Assembly: GCA_003117195.1 (NCBI GenBank)
Contig: BDSI01000049.1
Span: 186,001-250,000, forward strand
Direction of reading: 5' to 3'
DNA length: 64,000 nucleotides
Origin: Eudorina sp. 2006-703-Eu-15
Taxonomy: Eukaryota > Chlorophyta > Chlorophyceae > Chlamydomonadales > Volvocaceae
A program made the translations under genes and the position numbers. Numbering within the stretch: the stretch's first letter is position 1; each line of letters opens with the position of its first letter. Shown here in pieces: positions 33,559-45,225 of this stretch. The notes under the pieces are model-generated. The model worked only from the letters and a program-made list of their open reading frames with translations. It was not told the DNA's origin and did not search any database.

Positions 33559-35380
33559 TTCAACGGCTCTGCTCCACCCGGACTCCATGGCGGGCCCCTG
33601 GTGCTACAGTGCGCCCCTGTGGGGCAACCCCGCCCTCCGGGCGGCCGACGGGCGCTGCCTGGAGGCCCACTTCCCCGTCCTCTTCGCCCTGCGGGGTCTC
33701 ACCACCATCGGGACCGCGCTCCGCTGCTGGCGTTCGCTGGCAGCCGCGCGCAGTAGCCTCGCTGCCGCTCGGCAGCGGGGTGGTCCTCTCTCCCCCCGTG
33801 TTCTCCGGGGGTGTACGCTGGAGCTCCGGCGTTGTGCCCTCCGCGGTGTCCTCGGCTACAGCGAGCTGGGGGCGGCTCTGGACATCTCGGGCGTGCAGGT
33901 TTTGGACGACTTGGGCGCCCTCCTGCAGCGCCTGCCCGCTAGCTGGGTGGCGGCCGCCCGGGAGGTCCTCCGGGGCGCGGCCGCCGCCCCGACCGAGCAG
34001 GAGGCCTGGCGTGCGCTGCTTCGCGGGTTTGTGTGGCGCCCACCGGCCGGACCTCCTGTGCCACTGCTGCGCCTCACAGTCAAGACTGCCACGGCCTTAC
34101 AGCTCGGCCCTTCCCTGCAGGACCTGGCGGACCGGCACCTGGCTTATATTGCGGATGCATATGGGCAGTTGCCGGTGCCGCCGTCCGCCCTGGCCGACTT
34201 CCGCAGCACCCTGCGCAGGCTTTGGCGCCTGCGGTGGGAAAACGGCCACAAGGAGCCCCTCTGGCGGCTGGCGGTGCATGGGGTCGCGGGCTTCCCCGCT
34301 GTTTCGGCCAGCGCGGCGCGGCCAGGCGGACCGCGCCTCCGTGCAGCGGCCTGCTGCCCCTGTGGCGCGGCCATTTCGGGATCGGGATCGTGCTGGGTTC
34401 GGCGGCACCTTTTCTGGGATTGCCCTGTTGCGCAGTCGCTGCGGGAGGTGTTAGGGCTGGCGTTGGGGGCGTCGATCGGGCGGCTCGGTTCGGGTCTTCA
34501 GCGGCACCACCTGTGGCTTGTGGTCTGCCCGCCGGGTTTGCATCCGCCAGTCTGGGATGTCGTGGCCCTGGCGGCCTTGGCGGCCCTGGAGCGCGGCCGC
34601 CAACGCATGTACAATGTGTGGGACCAGCGTACCCCCCTGCTGCGGGGGCGTCTCGCGGCGATCACGGTTGAGGTGGCTGCTGACTTTTGGGCCCGCCTCG
34701 CTTCCTTCGCCGCCCTGGGACTGGCCCCTCGGCATTGGGGTTCCGTTCCCTCTCAACACCCGTTCCTATGCAATGTGAATGGGCGTGTTGTCTTGAATGC
34801 TCCCCTGGACGTCGACTCTCCCCCTGCGTCCCCGCGTGGGTGATCTGATGAGTGCCTGTGGCATGACCTGACTGTGTGCTACGTCGTCCACCCCGCCTTC
34901 TCGGCCGGGTCCGCTTCCGCGCGCTGTGTCCGTGCTGGACTTACTGAACTACGAGGGTTGTAGGGGTCCTCTGGTCCCGCCACCCTTGCGTTGGCGCTCG
35001 TGGTCTCGTGCTCTTCTATTTGTTGGCTTGGTGCTGGTGGTCCCTGGATGAGTGATTGATTTGTCCCGTACTCTGGTGCGGGATTGGTTGCATCGGTGCG
35101 TTGTGTCTTCCGGGCCGGGAGGTTGGCCCTGGTTCTGGGTGCTCAGTTGGCAGCCCTATGTGTCTTTAGGCTGGTTGTTGGCCGCAGTTTGCTCCTGCCC
35201 TTAGGCAGCTCGTACTTTTGAAGGCTTGGGTCCGGTGGTTCCTTGGCTTCTTTTCTTTGGCATGGCTCCTTGCTTCGTGCAGGGCATGCCCCTGGGGTAG
35301 GATGAACAGTCCGTCTACGCCTGTACGGCGAGCGATCAACTTGGTTGTTGGTCCCCCTTGTAACCGTGAATCCTAACGAG
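33559..35380 (+). mobile_element. 5'-truncated LINE copy D
   Basis: Begins GATTCAACGG, the first nine bases of a full-length 5' end, then jumps to the late part of ORF2 (GCTCTGCTCCACCC) and runs to the 3' terminus. The jump has a short C-G-G microhomology, so this is either an internally deleted full-length copy or a template switch during reverse transcription. Full-length copy C follows directly. Confidence 0.85.
33587..34843 (+). pseudogene. LINE ORF2 C-terminal fragment (copy D)
   Basis: 418 uninterrupted residues corresponding to the region after RT, including the Cys-Cys-x-Cys ... His-x4-Cys zinc motif (CCPCG, HLFWDC). No RT or endonuclease is present, so it is a truncated remnant. The frame is intact, which supports youth. 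Confidence 0.85.
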
Positions 35381-35472
35381 ATTCAACGATGCAATCAGCA
35401 GCGGTCCAGTCGCTGTCCCGGAGCCAAATGTCTATGCGTCGTGCCGTCCAAATTATCTTCATGTGATTCACC

Positions 35473-37035
35473 ATGGCCGCTGCACATCAGCCGCGCCCGC
35501 CTCGCGGCCGGGCCCGGCCGAGCGTTCCTTTGATAGAAGTTCAACCCTTATTGCCCAACATCACGACCGCGCTGCGCAACAGCGGCGTGCGGCGCGTTCG
35601 CCTCGATGCAGTCGCATCAGACGTCAAAGTCGTGGACCTCGCCCGTATTCGCGGACGCATTCTTGCAGCTGTTGGAAGTAAAATTTCGCCGCTGAAAGAC
35701 ATGGCCCGGCGTGAGGGCCTTCCCGAGCCGGGCTGGGGCAGCCCGCTTCGCCTCGAGGTCGTGCGCGGTATGTCCACCCTGCATGTGGAGGTGGACGTCC
35801 ACGCGCGCCTTCTTCCCGCGTTCCGGGCGCTCTGCGGTCCGGACGGGGCCATCCTCACTGACCCGCCTGCTGCCAACTTCCCGGGCCTGCGGTGGGTGGT
35901 CTTCGGCGCCGATGAGGCCCCCGAGGGCGGGGGCCCTGCGCCCCGCTGCCTTCTCACAACGGGCTGGCCCGCCGGAATCGCGGCGCCCCACGTGCGCGCC
36001 CAGTTCGCGGCCTGGTTCGACGGCCTCCAGATCGTCTCCGTGGACGGCTACACGGAACCCAGCCCGCTGGCCCGTCTTCGCTCGGCGCACGCTTTCCTGG
36101 TTCGGGTCTTCCCGGGCTCCTCGCCCCTTCCGATGCAGGAGACCTTCCAGCTCCGCGTCCCTGGCCCCGACGGCGGCGTGCTGCTTGTCCGCACGCTGGA
36201 CTACGACCAGTACCGGCGGGAGCACGCCCTCGCGCTGGCGTGCGTTCGCTCCCCGGCTGGCTCCGCCTGGCAAGGCGCCCCCCCGGCCGGCGTGCCTGGG
36301 GGGTCGGCTGGCGGGCCCGCCGCGCCGATCGCTGGCACCGCCCCGTCTGCCGGCTTGGCCGCCCCCGCGGCGGCCGCCGGCGGGTCCTCGGGTGGCGCCT
36401 TGGCGGTTGGCAACCCTGGTGGGCCTGCCGCCGGTGCGGCCGCGGTGGGGGTTGGCCCGGATGTAGCCCGGGCTCCGGCTGCTCCTCCGCCGCCCCCCGG
36501 CCCCTCGGTCTCCCCGCCTCCGGGCGGCGTCCCGGCGGCTTCCGCGGCCCGGCCGGCCCCGCCGCCCCCGCCCTCTCCGCCGGCCCCGGGCGCCCCGCCC
36601 TCTCCGCCGGCCCCGGGCGCCCCGGCCGCCCCGCCGGCTCTGGACGCCCCGCCGGCCTCAGCGGCCCTGGTGGCCCCCACGGCACCGCCGCCTATGGCCG
36701 GTGCCCTGGCGTTTCCGTTGGCGCCCGCTCCGGCGCTGCTGGCTCTGCCTGCCCCGCCGCCGCTGGTGGCGCCTGCTGCACTCCCGCCGGGTCCGCTCGA
36801 CCCGCCTGTGCTGCCCGGCCGCAAGCGGCTGACCCCTGACCCCGACGCGGACGGCTTCCGCCCGGCCGGGCGGTCGGGCCGGTCCCGCAGTGCTTCTCGC
36901 GCGCGGAACCAGCCGCGCAGCCGGGCGGCCAGCCCGCCCGCGCCGCGGGCACCGCCGCTCTCCGACCGCAACTCCTTCGCCACCCTCGCCCTCCCCCCTG
37001 CCGGCGTCGATGGGGAGGCGGACATGTCGGCGTAA
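35473..37035 (+). CDS. LINE ORF1 protein (copy C)
   Basis: 520 residues. Residues 1-250 are globular and conserved, with LPNITTALRNSGVRRVRLDA and a stretch of alternating hydrophobics (LEVVRGMSTLHVEVDVHAR) that could be an RNA-binding fold, though I cannot assign a named domain. Residues ~260-450 are Ala/Pro/Gly low complexity with PPAPGAP-like units. The C-terminus is basic with SGRSRSASRARNQPRSRA, suited to nucleic-acid binding. Expected to coat LINE RNA. It starts at the first AUG after the 5' UTR and ends in TAA. Confidence 0.8.
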   Translation: MAAAHQPRPPRGRARPSVPLIEVQPLLPNITTALRNSGVRRVRLDAVASDVKVVDLARIRGRILAAVGSKISPLKDMARREGLPEPGWGSPLRLEVVRGMSTLHVEVDVHARLLPAFRALCGPDGAILTDPPAANFPGLRWVVFGADEAPEGGGPAPRCLLTTGWPAGIAAPHVRAQFAAWFDGLQIVSVDGYTEPSPLARLRSAHAFLVRVFPGSSPLPMQETFQLRVPGPDGGVLLVRTLDYDQYRREHALALACVRSPAGSAWQGAPPAGVPGGSAGGPAAPIAGTAPSAGLAAPAAAAGGSSGGALAVGNPGGPAAGAAAVGVGPDVARAPAAPPPPPGPSVSPPPGGVPAASAARPAPPPPPSPPAPGAPPSPPAPGAPAAPPALDAPPASAALVAPTAPPPMAGALAFPLAPAPALLALPAPPPLVAPAALPPGPLDPPVLPGRKRLTPDPDADGFRPAGRSGRSRSASRARNQPRSRAASPPAPRAPPLSDRNSFATLALPPAGVDGEADMSA

Positions 37036-40000
37036 TGGGGCGGCCGCGGCTGGCCGCCCGCCCGCGGGCCCCCCCCGCTGCGGGTGGGCTCCCACAATGT
37101 GCGCGGCCTACTGGGGTCGGCGGAGCATGGCGCCGACGCGCGCCTCCCTGCCCTCCTGCGGTGCTGGGAACGTCAGGGCCTTGACATCGTCTGCCTCCAG
37201 GAGACCCATGTTACCGACACCGACGTCCCGCTGGCGTCGACCCGGCTCACCACGGTCTGTCGCCAGGAACGGTTCGATGACTGGTCTTCTTGGTGGTGCC
37301 CCGCCACGGTCTCGGACCGCGGTCGCCCATGCGGGGGGGTTGCCATCCTTGTCCGCTCTCGACTTCTCGCAGCGGGCTCGTGTTCCTTCCCCACTGGCGC
37401 TCCGGCCCCCGTTGCTGCAGCGCCTGGCCGCCTCCTCTACCTTCCTGTCAGTTGGGGTGGCCACCAGTTCACGTTGGCCTCCGCATACCTCCCCTCCGCG
37501 GACCCCGCCCTCCAGCGCGCCTTCATTGACCAGTACCTGCAGCCGCTGGCGGCGGCGGGCGGCATGCACGTCTGGGCTGCGGACTTCAACTTCGTCGTGG
37601 AGCCCAGCCTGGACACCTCGGGCTCGACCCGCAGCTGTGATGCCCCGACGGCCCGCCGCTTCGCCGCTGCTTGCCCGGGCTTTGTCGACAGCTACCGCCA
37701 CCTCCACCCGGCCCAGCGGAGCTTCACCTTCTTCCACGCGCGGGGCGCCTCGCGGCTGGCTCGGGTGGTGGTTTCTCCGTGTGCCGCTGAGTACCTCCGC
37801 TCGTGCGAGGTGGGCTGCGGGCACCCCTCCGATCACCGCCTGGTGGTCGCGTCCCTGGCCGCCGCCCCGGATGCCCAACCTCCTGGCCCCGGGCTCCCCC
37901 GCCTTCGGCTGCATTTCCTGGACCATCCGGACCTGGTGGAGCAGTTCCGGACTTGGCTGCGGCAGACCACCGATTCGGCCCCTGCGGACGCTGCTGGCCT
38001 CCTGCGCTGGTGGCCCGCCTTCAAGCGGGCGCTGCTGCCCTCTGCCTCCCGGCTCAACCGTCTGGCCCGCTTCCTCAGGCTGTCCGCCGCCCGCGAGGAG
38101 GTCGACGCCCGGGCCGCTGCCGCTGCTGCCATGGCCGCGGTCGAGGCGGGGGATGCCGCCGCCGCCCCCGCGCTGTCTCCGCCCGCTCTGCTGCCGCGGT
38201 GGCCTCACTCCGGGCGGCGGGTCCTTGCGCCCGCCGCTCGCGGCACGCGTGGCTGCGCACGGGGGAGCGCCCGTGCCCAGCCCTCACAGCCCTCCTCCGG
38301 CCGCCTGCGTCGCGCCGCTGGATCTCCGGTCTGCGCCGCCCCTCGGGGGGGGTTACCTCCGACCCGCAAACCATGCCGCAGGTCATGGCCTCCTTCTGGC
38401 AGGGGATCTGCACGCCCGCCGCAAGCACTGCGGCGGCGACCACCGCGCGCCACCAGGTTCTCGCTGCCCTTCGGGCGCTCAGCCGGCGCTGCCCTGAAGA
38501 CAGCCTCCCCGCTCTGGGGCGGCCGGAGGTGTCCAGCGCTGAGGTCTCCGCCGCTCTCGCCGCCACGCCCCCTGGCCGCTCCCCGGGGGCGGATGGCCTT
38601 CCAGCGGAACTCTACCAGGCCTTCCCGGACGTCTTCGCACCGCTGCTTGCCCGGGTGTTCACGGCGATCGGCTGTACGGGGGATGTGCCTGCCGGGTTCC
38701 TGGATGGGGTCATCTCCTCCCTCCCGAAGTCGGGTGACCCCACGTGCCCAGCCAACTACCGCCCCATCACGCTGCTGGACACGGACTACCGCACCCTCGC
38801 ACGGGTGTTGGCGCGCCGTCTCCTCCCCGTGTTCGATGCCACAATTGACGCCGAGCAAACAGCCTTCCTTCGGTCCCGCCGCATCGCTGACAACGTGTGG
38901 CTCCTGCAGCTCCTCCCCGAGCTCCTGCGGGCGGAGCAGCGCGCCGCGCTGGCAGTCTTCCTCGACTTCTACAAGGCGTACGACACGGTGGACCGCGGCT
39001 TCCTGCTGGACTGCCTGGCGGCCTTGGGGGTCGGCCCGGGCTTCCTGCGGTGGGTGCAGCGACTCCACACCGCCACGGGGGCCACAGCAGTGGTCAACGG
39101 ACATCGCTCCCAGCGCGTGCCCATGACGTCGGGAGTCCGCCAGGGCTGCCCCCTCGCACCCCTGCTCTACCTAGCGGTCGGGCAGGCCCTCCTCGCGTGG
39201 CTGAAGTCCCGGGGTGTTGGCCTGTGCTTCGGCAGCCGCCGTGTCACGGCGTCCCAGTACGCCGACGACTGCACCCCGCTGCTGGCCCTCGCCACTCAGC
39301 TCCCTGACTTCTTGGCGGTCATGGATGTCTTTCGGCTTGCGTCTGGGCAGCGGCTCAACCTGGGCAAGGTCGAGCTCCTTCATGTCGGCGCCCCCGCCCC
39401 ACCGGCGGGGGCTGCCGCCGCAGCACCTCCCTCCGCCGCACCGGCCCCTGGCGTGGCGCTACCGGAGTCCTCGGCAGCTGCCTCCCCCTCCCCCCCGCCC
39501 CCTGCCGCCGCCGTGGCGCTCCTGGCCGCCCTCCGTCGCCTACCGGCCGCCATCGCCACCACCTTTTCGGCACTCCTCCGCCGTGGGGCCCCGCCGTCAC
39601 CTGCCGCCCCTGCTGCCGCCGCCAGCCCCGGCCCGACCGCCGCCCCAGCCCCTGCCGTGGCGGCGGCGCCGTCGGCGGTGGCAGTGGCGCCGGTGCAACC
39701 CCGCACGGTGGAACAGGCCCGGACCCTGGGGGTCTGCTTCCGCAATGACACTATGGTGCCGCCTGTGGACTTCACCGGGGTCCTCGCCGCCCTGGAACGC
39801 GTGGCCCGCCTCCCCCTGTCTACCTTTGGCCGCGCCGCCGCCGCTTCGGGCTATGCCCTCAGCAAGGCCCTCTACCACCTCGAATTCCAGGGCCTCCCGG
39901 CCCGCGCGGTGGTGGAGCGTCTGCAAGCCTCTGTCGCGGCCGTGGTCGACCGCGCCGTACCTCCCAGCCTGCACGCTGTGAATCCCCACTCGCGACTCCC

Positions 40001-41588
40001 GGGCGTGGGCCTCGACGCGCTGGCCCTACCGCCGGCGCTCGGAGGGTTCGGCCTCCTCCCGCTGCGGGCCCATGTTCAGGCTCGTCACGCGATGGCGGCG
40101 GTGCGCTGTGTCCTGGGCGCCTCGGGCCTCCTCCCGGCGGACCCCCCCTGGCCGGCGCTGGTCCTCCGCCTCCTCCGACGATGTCACCCCGCGGCACACC
40201 CTCTGTGCCTGCTAGCGCCACATGACGGCCTGGTTCTGGGGGTGGAACCGCCGGCAGCCAGCCCCGCCTTCCGGCGCCTCCTCAGCGCCCTATCCCCCCT
40301 GGGCCCACCGGCTCTGCTCCACCCGGACTCCATGGCGGGCCCCTGGTGCTACAGTGCGCCCCTGTGGGGCAACCCCGCCCTCCGGGCGGCCGACGGGCGC
40401 TGCCTGGAGGCCCACTTCCCCGTCCTCTTCGCCCTGCGGGGTCTCACCACCATCGGGACCGCGCTCCGCTGCTGGCGTTCGCTGGCAGCCGCGCGCAGTA
40501 GCCTCGCTGCCGCTCGGCAGCGGGGTGGTCCTCTCTCCCCCCGTGTTCTCCGGGGGTGTACGCTGGAGCTCCGGCGTTGTGCCCTCCGCGGTGTCCTCGG
40601 CTACAGCGAGCTGGGGGCGGCTCTGGACATCTCGGGCGTGCAGGTTTTGGACGACTTGGGCGCCCTCCTGCAGCGCCTGCCCGCTAGCTGGGTGGCGGCC
40701 GCCCAGGAGGTCCTCCGGGGCGCGGCCGCCGCCCCGACCGAGCAGGAGGCCTGGCGTGCGCTGCTTCGCGGGTTTGTGTGGCGCCCACCGGCCGGACCTC
40801 CTGTGCCACTGCTGCGCCTCACAGTCAAGACTGCCACGGCCTTACAGCTCGGCCCTTCCCTGCAGGACCTGGCGGACCGGCACCTGGCTTATATTGCGGA
40901 TGCATATGGGCAGTTGCCGGTGCCGCCATCTGCCCTGGCCGACTTCCGCAGCACCCTGCGCAGGCTTTGGCGCCTGCGGTGGGAAAACGGCCACAAGGAG
41001 CCCCTCTGGCGGCTGGCGGTGCATGGGGTCGCGGGCTTCCCCGCTGTTTCGGCCAGCGCGGCGCGGCCAGGCGGACCGCGCCTCCGTGCAGCGGCCTGCT
41101 GCCCCTGTGGCGCGGCCATTTCGGGATCGGGATCGTGCTGGGTTCGGCGGCACCTTTTCTGGGATTGCCCTGTTGCGCAGTCGCTGCGGGAGGTGTTAGG
41201 GCTGGCGTTGGGGGCGTCGATCGGGCGGCTCGGTTCGGGTCTTCAGCGGCACCACCTGTGGCTTGTGGTCTGCCCGCCGGGTTTGCATCCGCCAGTCTGG
41301 GATGTCGTGGCCCTGGCGGCCTTGGCGGCCCTGGAGCGCGGCCGCCAACGCATGTACAATGTGTGGGACCAGCGTACCCCCCTGCTGCGGGGGCGTCTCG
41401 CGGCGATCACGGTTGAGGTGGCTGCTGACTTTTGGGCCCGCCTCGCTTCCTTCGCCGCCCTGGGACTGGCCCCTCGGCATTGGGGTTCCGTTCCCTCTCA
41501 ACACCCGTTCCTATGCAATGTGAATGGGCGTGTTGTCTTGAATGCTCCCCTGGACGTCGACTCTCCCCCTGCGTCCCCGCGTGGGTGA
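37036..41588 (+). pseudogene. LINE ORF2 (copy C): endonuclease-RT, two frameshifts
   Basis: Begins directly after the ORF1 stop in the same frame, with no in-frame AUG before the endonuclease. APE motifs: SHNVRG (37087), LQETH (37195), ADFN (37579), SDHRL (37828). One C is missing near 38166 relative to copy B, after which the rest is in another frame from ~38170 to the stop. RT motifs FLDFYKAYDTVD, GVRQGCPLAP and YADD (39258) follow, then a ~400-residue tail with the CCPCG...HLFWDC zinc finger at ~41098-41170. Target-primed reverse transcription is the expected role. Combining the best reading at each homopolymer run implies the active source element lies elsewhere. Confidence 0.85.
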
Positions 41589-42126
41589 TCTGATGAGTGC
41601 CTGTGGCGTGACCTGACTGTGTGCTACGTCGTCCACCCCGCCTTCTCGGCCGGGTCCGCTTCCGCGCGCTGTGTCCGTGCTGGACTTACTGAACTACGAG
41701 GGTTGTAGGGGTCCTCTGGTCCCGCCACCCTTGCGTTGGCGCTCGTGGTCTCGTGCTCTTCTATTTGTTGGCTTGGTGCTGGTGGTCCCTGGATGAGTGA
41801 TTGATTTATCCCGTACTCTGGTGCGGGATTGGTTGCATCGGTGCGTTGTGTCTTCCGGGCCGGGAGGTTGGCCCTGGTTCTGGGTGCTCAGTTGGCAGCC
41901 CTATGTGTCTTTAGGCTGGTTGTTGGCCGCAGTTTGCTCCTGCCCTTAGGCAGCTCGTACTTTTGAAGGCTTGGGTCCGGTGGTTCCTTGGCTTCTTTTC
42001 TTTGGCATGGCTCCTTGCTTCGTGCAGGGCATGCCCCTGGGGTAGGATGAACAGTCCGTCTACGCCTGTACGGCGAGCGATCAACTTGGTTGTTGGTCCC
42101 CCTTGTAACTGTGAATCCTAACGACT

Positions 42127-42574
42127 CGAGCGATCAACTTGGTTGTTGGTCCCCCTTGTAACCGTGAATCCTAACGACTCGTGTTGGTCCCCCTTGTAAC
42201 CGTGAATCCTAACGACTCGTGGTCTCGTGCTCTTCTATTTGTTGGCTTGGTGCTTTATCCCGTACTCTGGTGCGGGATTGGTTGCATCGGTGCGTTGTGT
42301 CTTCCGGGCCGGGAGGTTGGCCCTGGTTCTGGGTGCTCCGTTGGCAGCCCTATGTGTCTTTAGGCTGGTTGTTGGCCGCAGTTTGCTCCTGCCCTTCGGC
42401 AGCTCGTACTTTTGAAGGCTTGGGTCCGGTGGTTCCTTGGCTTCTTTTCTTTGGCATGGCTCCTTGCTTCGTGCAGGGCATGCCCCTGGGGTAGGATGAA
42501 CAGTCCGTCTACGCCTGTACGGCGAGCGATCAACTTGGTTGTTGGTCCCCCTTGTAACCGTGAATCCTAACGAG
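42127..42574 (+). repeat. Cassette of three LINE 3'-end stubs (second)
   Basis: The same order and the same breakpoints as the cassette after copy B. The longest stub lacks about 28 bases after GGCTTGGTGCT that the other two cassettes keep. Confidence 0.9.
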
Positions 42575-44755
42575 GGTCGACCGCGCCGTACCTCCCAGCC
42601 TGCACGCTGTGAATCCCCACTCGCGACTCCCGGGCGTGGGCCTCGACGCGCTGGCCCTACCGCCGGCGCTCGGAGGGTTCGGCCTCCTCCCGCTGCGGGC
42701 CCATGTTCAGGCTCGTCACGCGATGGCGGCGGTGCGCTGTGTCCTGGGCGCCTCGGGCCTCCTCCCGGCGGACCCCCCCTGGCCGGCGCTGGTCCTCCGC
42801 CTCCTCCGACGATGTCACCCCGCGGCACACCCTCTGTGCCTGCTAGCGCCACATGACGGCCTGGTTCTGGGGGTGGAACCGCCGGCAGCCAGCCCCGCCT
42901 TCCGGCGCCTCCTCAGCGCCCTATCCCCCCTGGGCCCACCGGCTCTGCTCCACCCGGACTCCATGGCGGGCCCCTGGTGCTACAGTGCGCCCCTGTGGGG
43001 CAACCCCGCCCTCCGGGCGGCCGACGGGCGCTGCCTGGAGGCCCACTTCCCCGTCCTCTTCGCCCTGCGGGGTCTCACCACCATCGGGACCGCGCTCCGC
43101 TGCTGGCGTTCGCTGGCAGCCGCGCGCAGTAGCCTCGCTGCCGCTCGGCAGCGGGGTGGTCCTCTCTCCCCCGTGTTCTCCGGGGGTGTACGCTGGAGCT
43201 CCGGCGTTGTGCCCTCCGCGGTGTCCTCGGCTACAGCGAGCTGGGGGCGGCTCTGGACATCTCGGGCGTGCAGGTTTTGGACGACTTGGGCGCCCTCCTG
43301 CAGCGCCTGCCCGCTAGCTGGGTGGCGGCCGCCCGGGAGGTCCTCCGGGGCGCGGCCGCCGCCCCGACCGAGCAGGAGGCCTGGCGTGCGCTGCTTCGCG
43401 GGTTTGTGTGGCGCCCACCGGCCGGACCTCCTGTGCCACTGCTGCGCCTCACAGTCAAGACTGCCACGGCCTTACAGCTCGGCCCTTCCCTGCAGGACCT
43501 GGCGGACCGGCACCTGGCTTATATTGCGGATGCATATGGGCAGTTGCCGGTGCCGCCATCCGCCCTGGCCGACTTCCGCAGCACCCTGCGCAGGCTTTGG
43601 CGCCTGCGGTGGGAAAACGGCCACAAGGAGCCCCTCTGGCGGCTGGCGGTGCATGGGGTCGCGGGCTTCCCCGCTGTTTCGGCCAGCGCGGCGCGGCCAG
43701 GCGGACCGCGCCTCCGTGCAGCGGCCTGCTGCCCCTGTGGCGCGGCCATTTCGGGATCGGGATCGTGCTGGGTTCGGCGGCACCTTTTCTGGGATTGCCC
43801 TGTTGCGCAGTCGCTGCGGGAGGTGTTAGGGCTGGCGTTGGGGGCGTCGATCGGGCGGCTCGGTTCGGGTCTTCAGCGGCACCACCTGTGGCTTGTGGTC
43901 TGCCCGCCGGGTTTGCATCCGCCAGTCTGGGATGTCGTGGCCCTGGCGGCCTTGGCGGCCCTGGAGCGCGGCCGCCAACGCATGTACAATGTGTGGGACC
44001 AGCGTACCCCCCTGCTGCGGGGGCGTCTCGCGGCGATCACGGTTGAGGTGGCTGCTGACTTTTGGGCCCGCCTCGCTTCCTTCGCCGCCCTGGGACTGGC
44101 CCCTCGGCATTGGGGTTCCGTTCCCTCTCAACACCCGTTCCTATGCAATGTGAATGGGCGTGTTGTCTTGAATGCTCCCCTGGACGTCGACTCTCCCCCT
44201 GCGTCCCCGCGTGGGTGATCTGATGAGTGCCTGTGGCATGACCTGACTGTGTGCTACGTCGTCCACCCCGCCTTCTCGGCCGGGTCCGCTTCCGCGCGCT
44301 GTGTCCGTGCTGGACTTACTGAACTACGAGGGTTGTAGGGGTCCTCTGGTCCCGCCACCCTTGCGTTGGCGCTCGTGGTCTCGTGCTCTTCTATTTGTTG
44401 GCTTGGTGCTGGTGGTCCCTGGATGAGTGATTGATTTATCCCGTACTCTGGTGCGGGATTGGTTGCATCGGTGCGTTGTGTCTTCCGGGCCGGGAGGTTG
44501 GCCCTGGTTCTGGGTGCTCAGTTGGCAGCCCTATGTGTCTTTAGGCTGGTTGTTGGCCGCAGTTTGCTCCTGCCCTTAGGCAGCTCGTACTTTTGAAGGC
44601 TTGGGTCCGGTGGTTCCTTGGCTTCTTTTCTTTGGCATGGCTCCTTGCTTCGTGCAGGGCATGCCCCTGGGGTAGGATGAACAGTCCGTCTACGCCTGTA
44701 CGGCGAGCGATCAACTTGGTTGTTGGTCCCCCTTGTAACCGTGAATCCTAACGAC
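42575..44755 (+). mobile_element. 5'-truncated LINE copy E
   Basis: Starts within ORF2 at GGTCGACCGCGCCGTACC and runs to the 3' terminus. Bases match copy C more closely than copy B, for example the start region AATCCCCACTCGCGAC. Confidence 0.9.
42609..44218 (+). pseudogene. LINE ORF2 C-terminal fragment (copy E), frameshifted
   Basis: Carries the post-RT region in one frame to about residue 185, then shifts at a C run near 43168 (five C versus six in copies C and D) and resumes from 43268. The zinc finger is intact. It is a truncated remnant without RT. Confidence 0.85.
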
Positions 44756-45225
44756 TCGAGCGATCAACTTGGTTGTTGGTCCCCCTTGTAACCGTGAATC
44801 CTAACGACTCGTGTTGGTCCCCCTTGTAACCGTGAATCCTAACGACTCGTGGTCTCGTGCTCTTCTATTTGTTGGCTTGGTGCTGGTGGTCCCTGGATGA
44901 GTGTTTGATTTATCCCGTACTCTGGTGCGGGATTGGTTGCATCGGTGCGTTGTGTCTTCCGGGCCGGGAGGTTGGCCCTGGTTCTGGGTGCTCCGTTGGC
45001 AGCCCTATGTGTCTTTAGGCTGGTTGTTGGCCGCAGTTTGCTCCTGCCCTTCGGCAGCTCGTACTTTTGAAGGCTTGGGTCCGGTGGTTCCTTGGCTTCT
45101 TTTCTTTGGCATGGCTCCTTGCTTCGTGCAGGGCATGCCCCTGGGGTAGGATGAACAGTCCGTCTACGCCTGTACGGCGAGCGATCAACTTGGTTGTTGG
45201 TCCCCCTTGTAACCGTGAATCCTAA
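44756..45225 (+). repeat. Cassette of three LINE 3'-end stubs (third)
   Basis: Same trio and same junctions again. The last stub ends CCTAACGAGG, where it meets the inner edge of the right Mutator TIR, so the LINE array ends exactly at the TIR. Confidence 0.9.

Larger units (their letters stand above)
35381..42126 (+). mobile_element. Full-length Zepp/L1-like LINE copy C
   Basis: 6.75 kb, the most complete copy. 5' UTR of ~90 bp, ORF1, ORF2 and a ~540-bp 3' UTR ending GTGAATCCTAACGA. It joins the 3' end of copy D without any filler. ORF1 is intact and ORF2 has two compensating one-base changes. L1-type gene order, an APE endonuclease and the self-nesting behaviour match Zepp elements first described in Chlorella and their relatives in Coccomyxa and Chlamydomonas; clade placement needs a tree. 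Confidence 0.92.
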
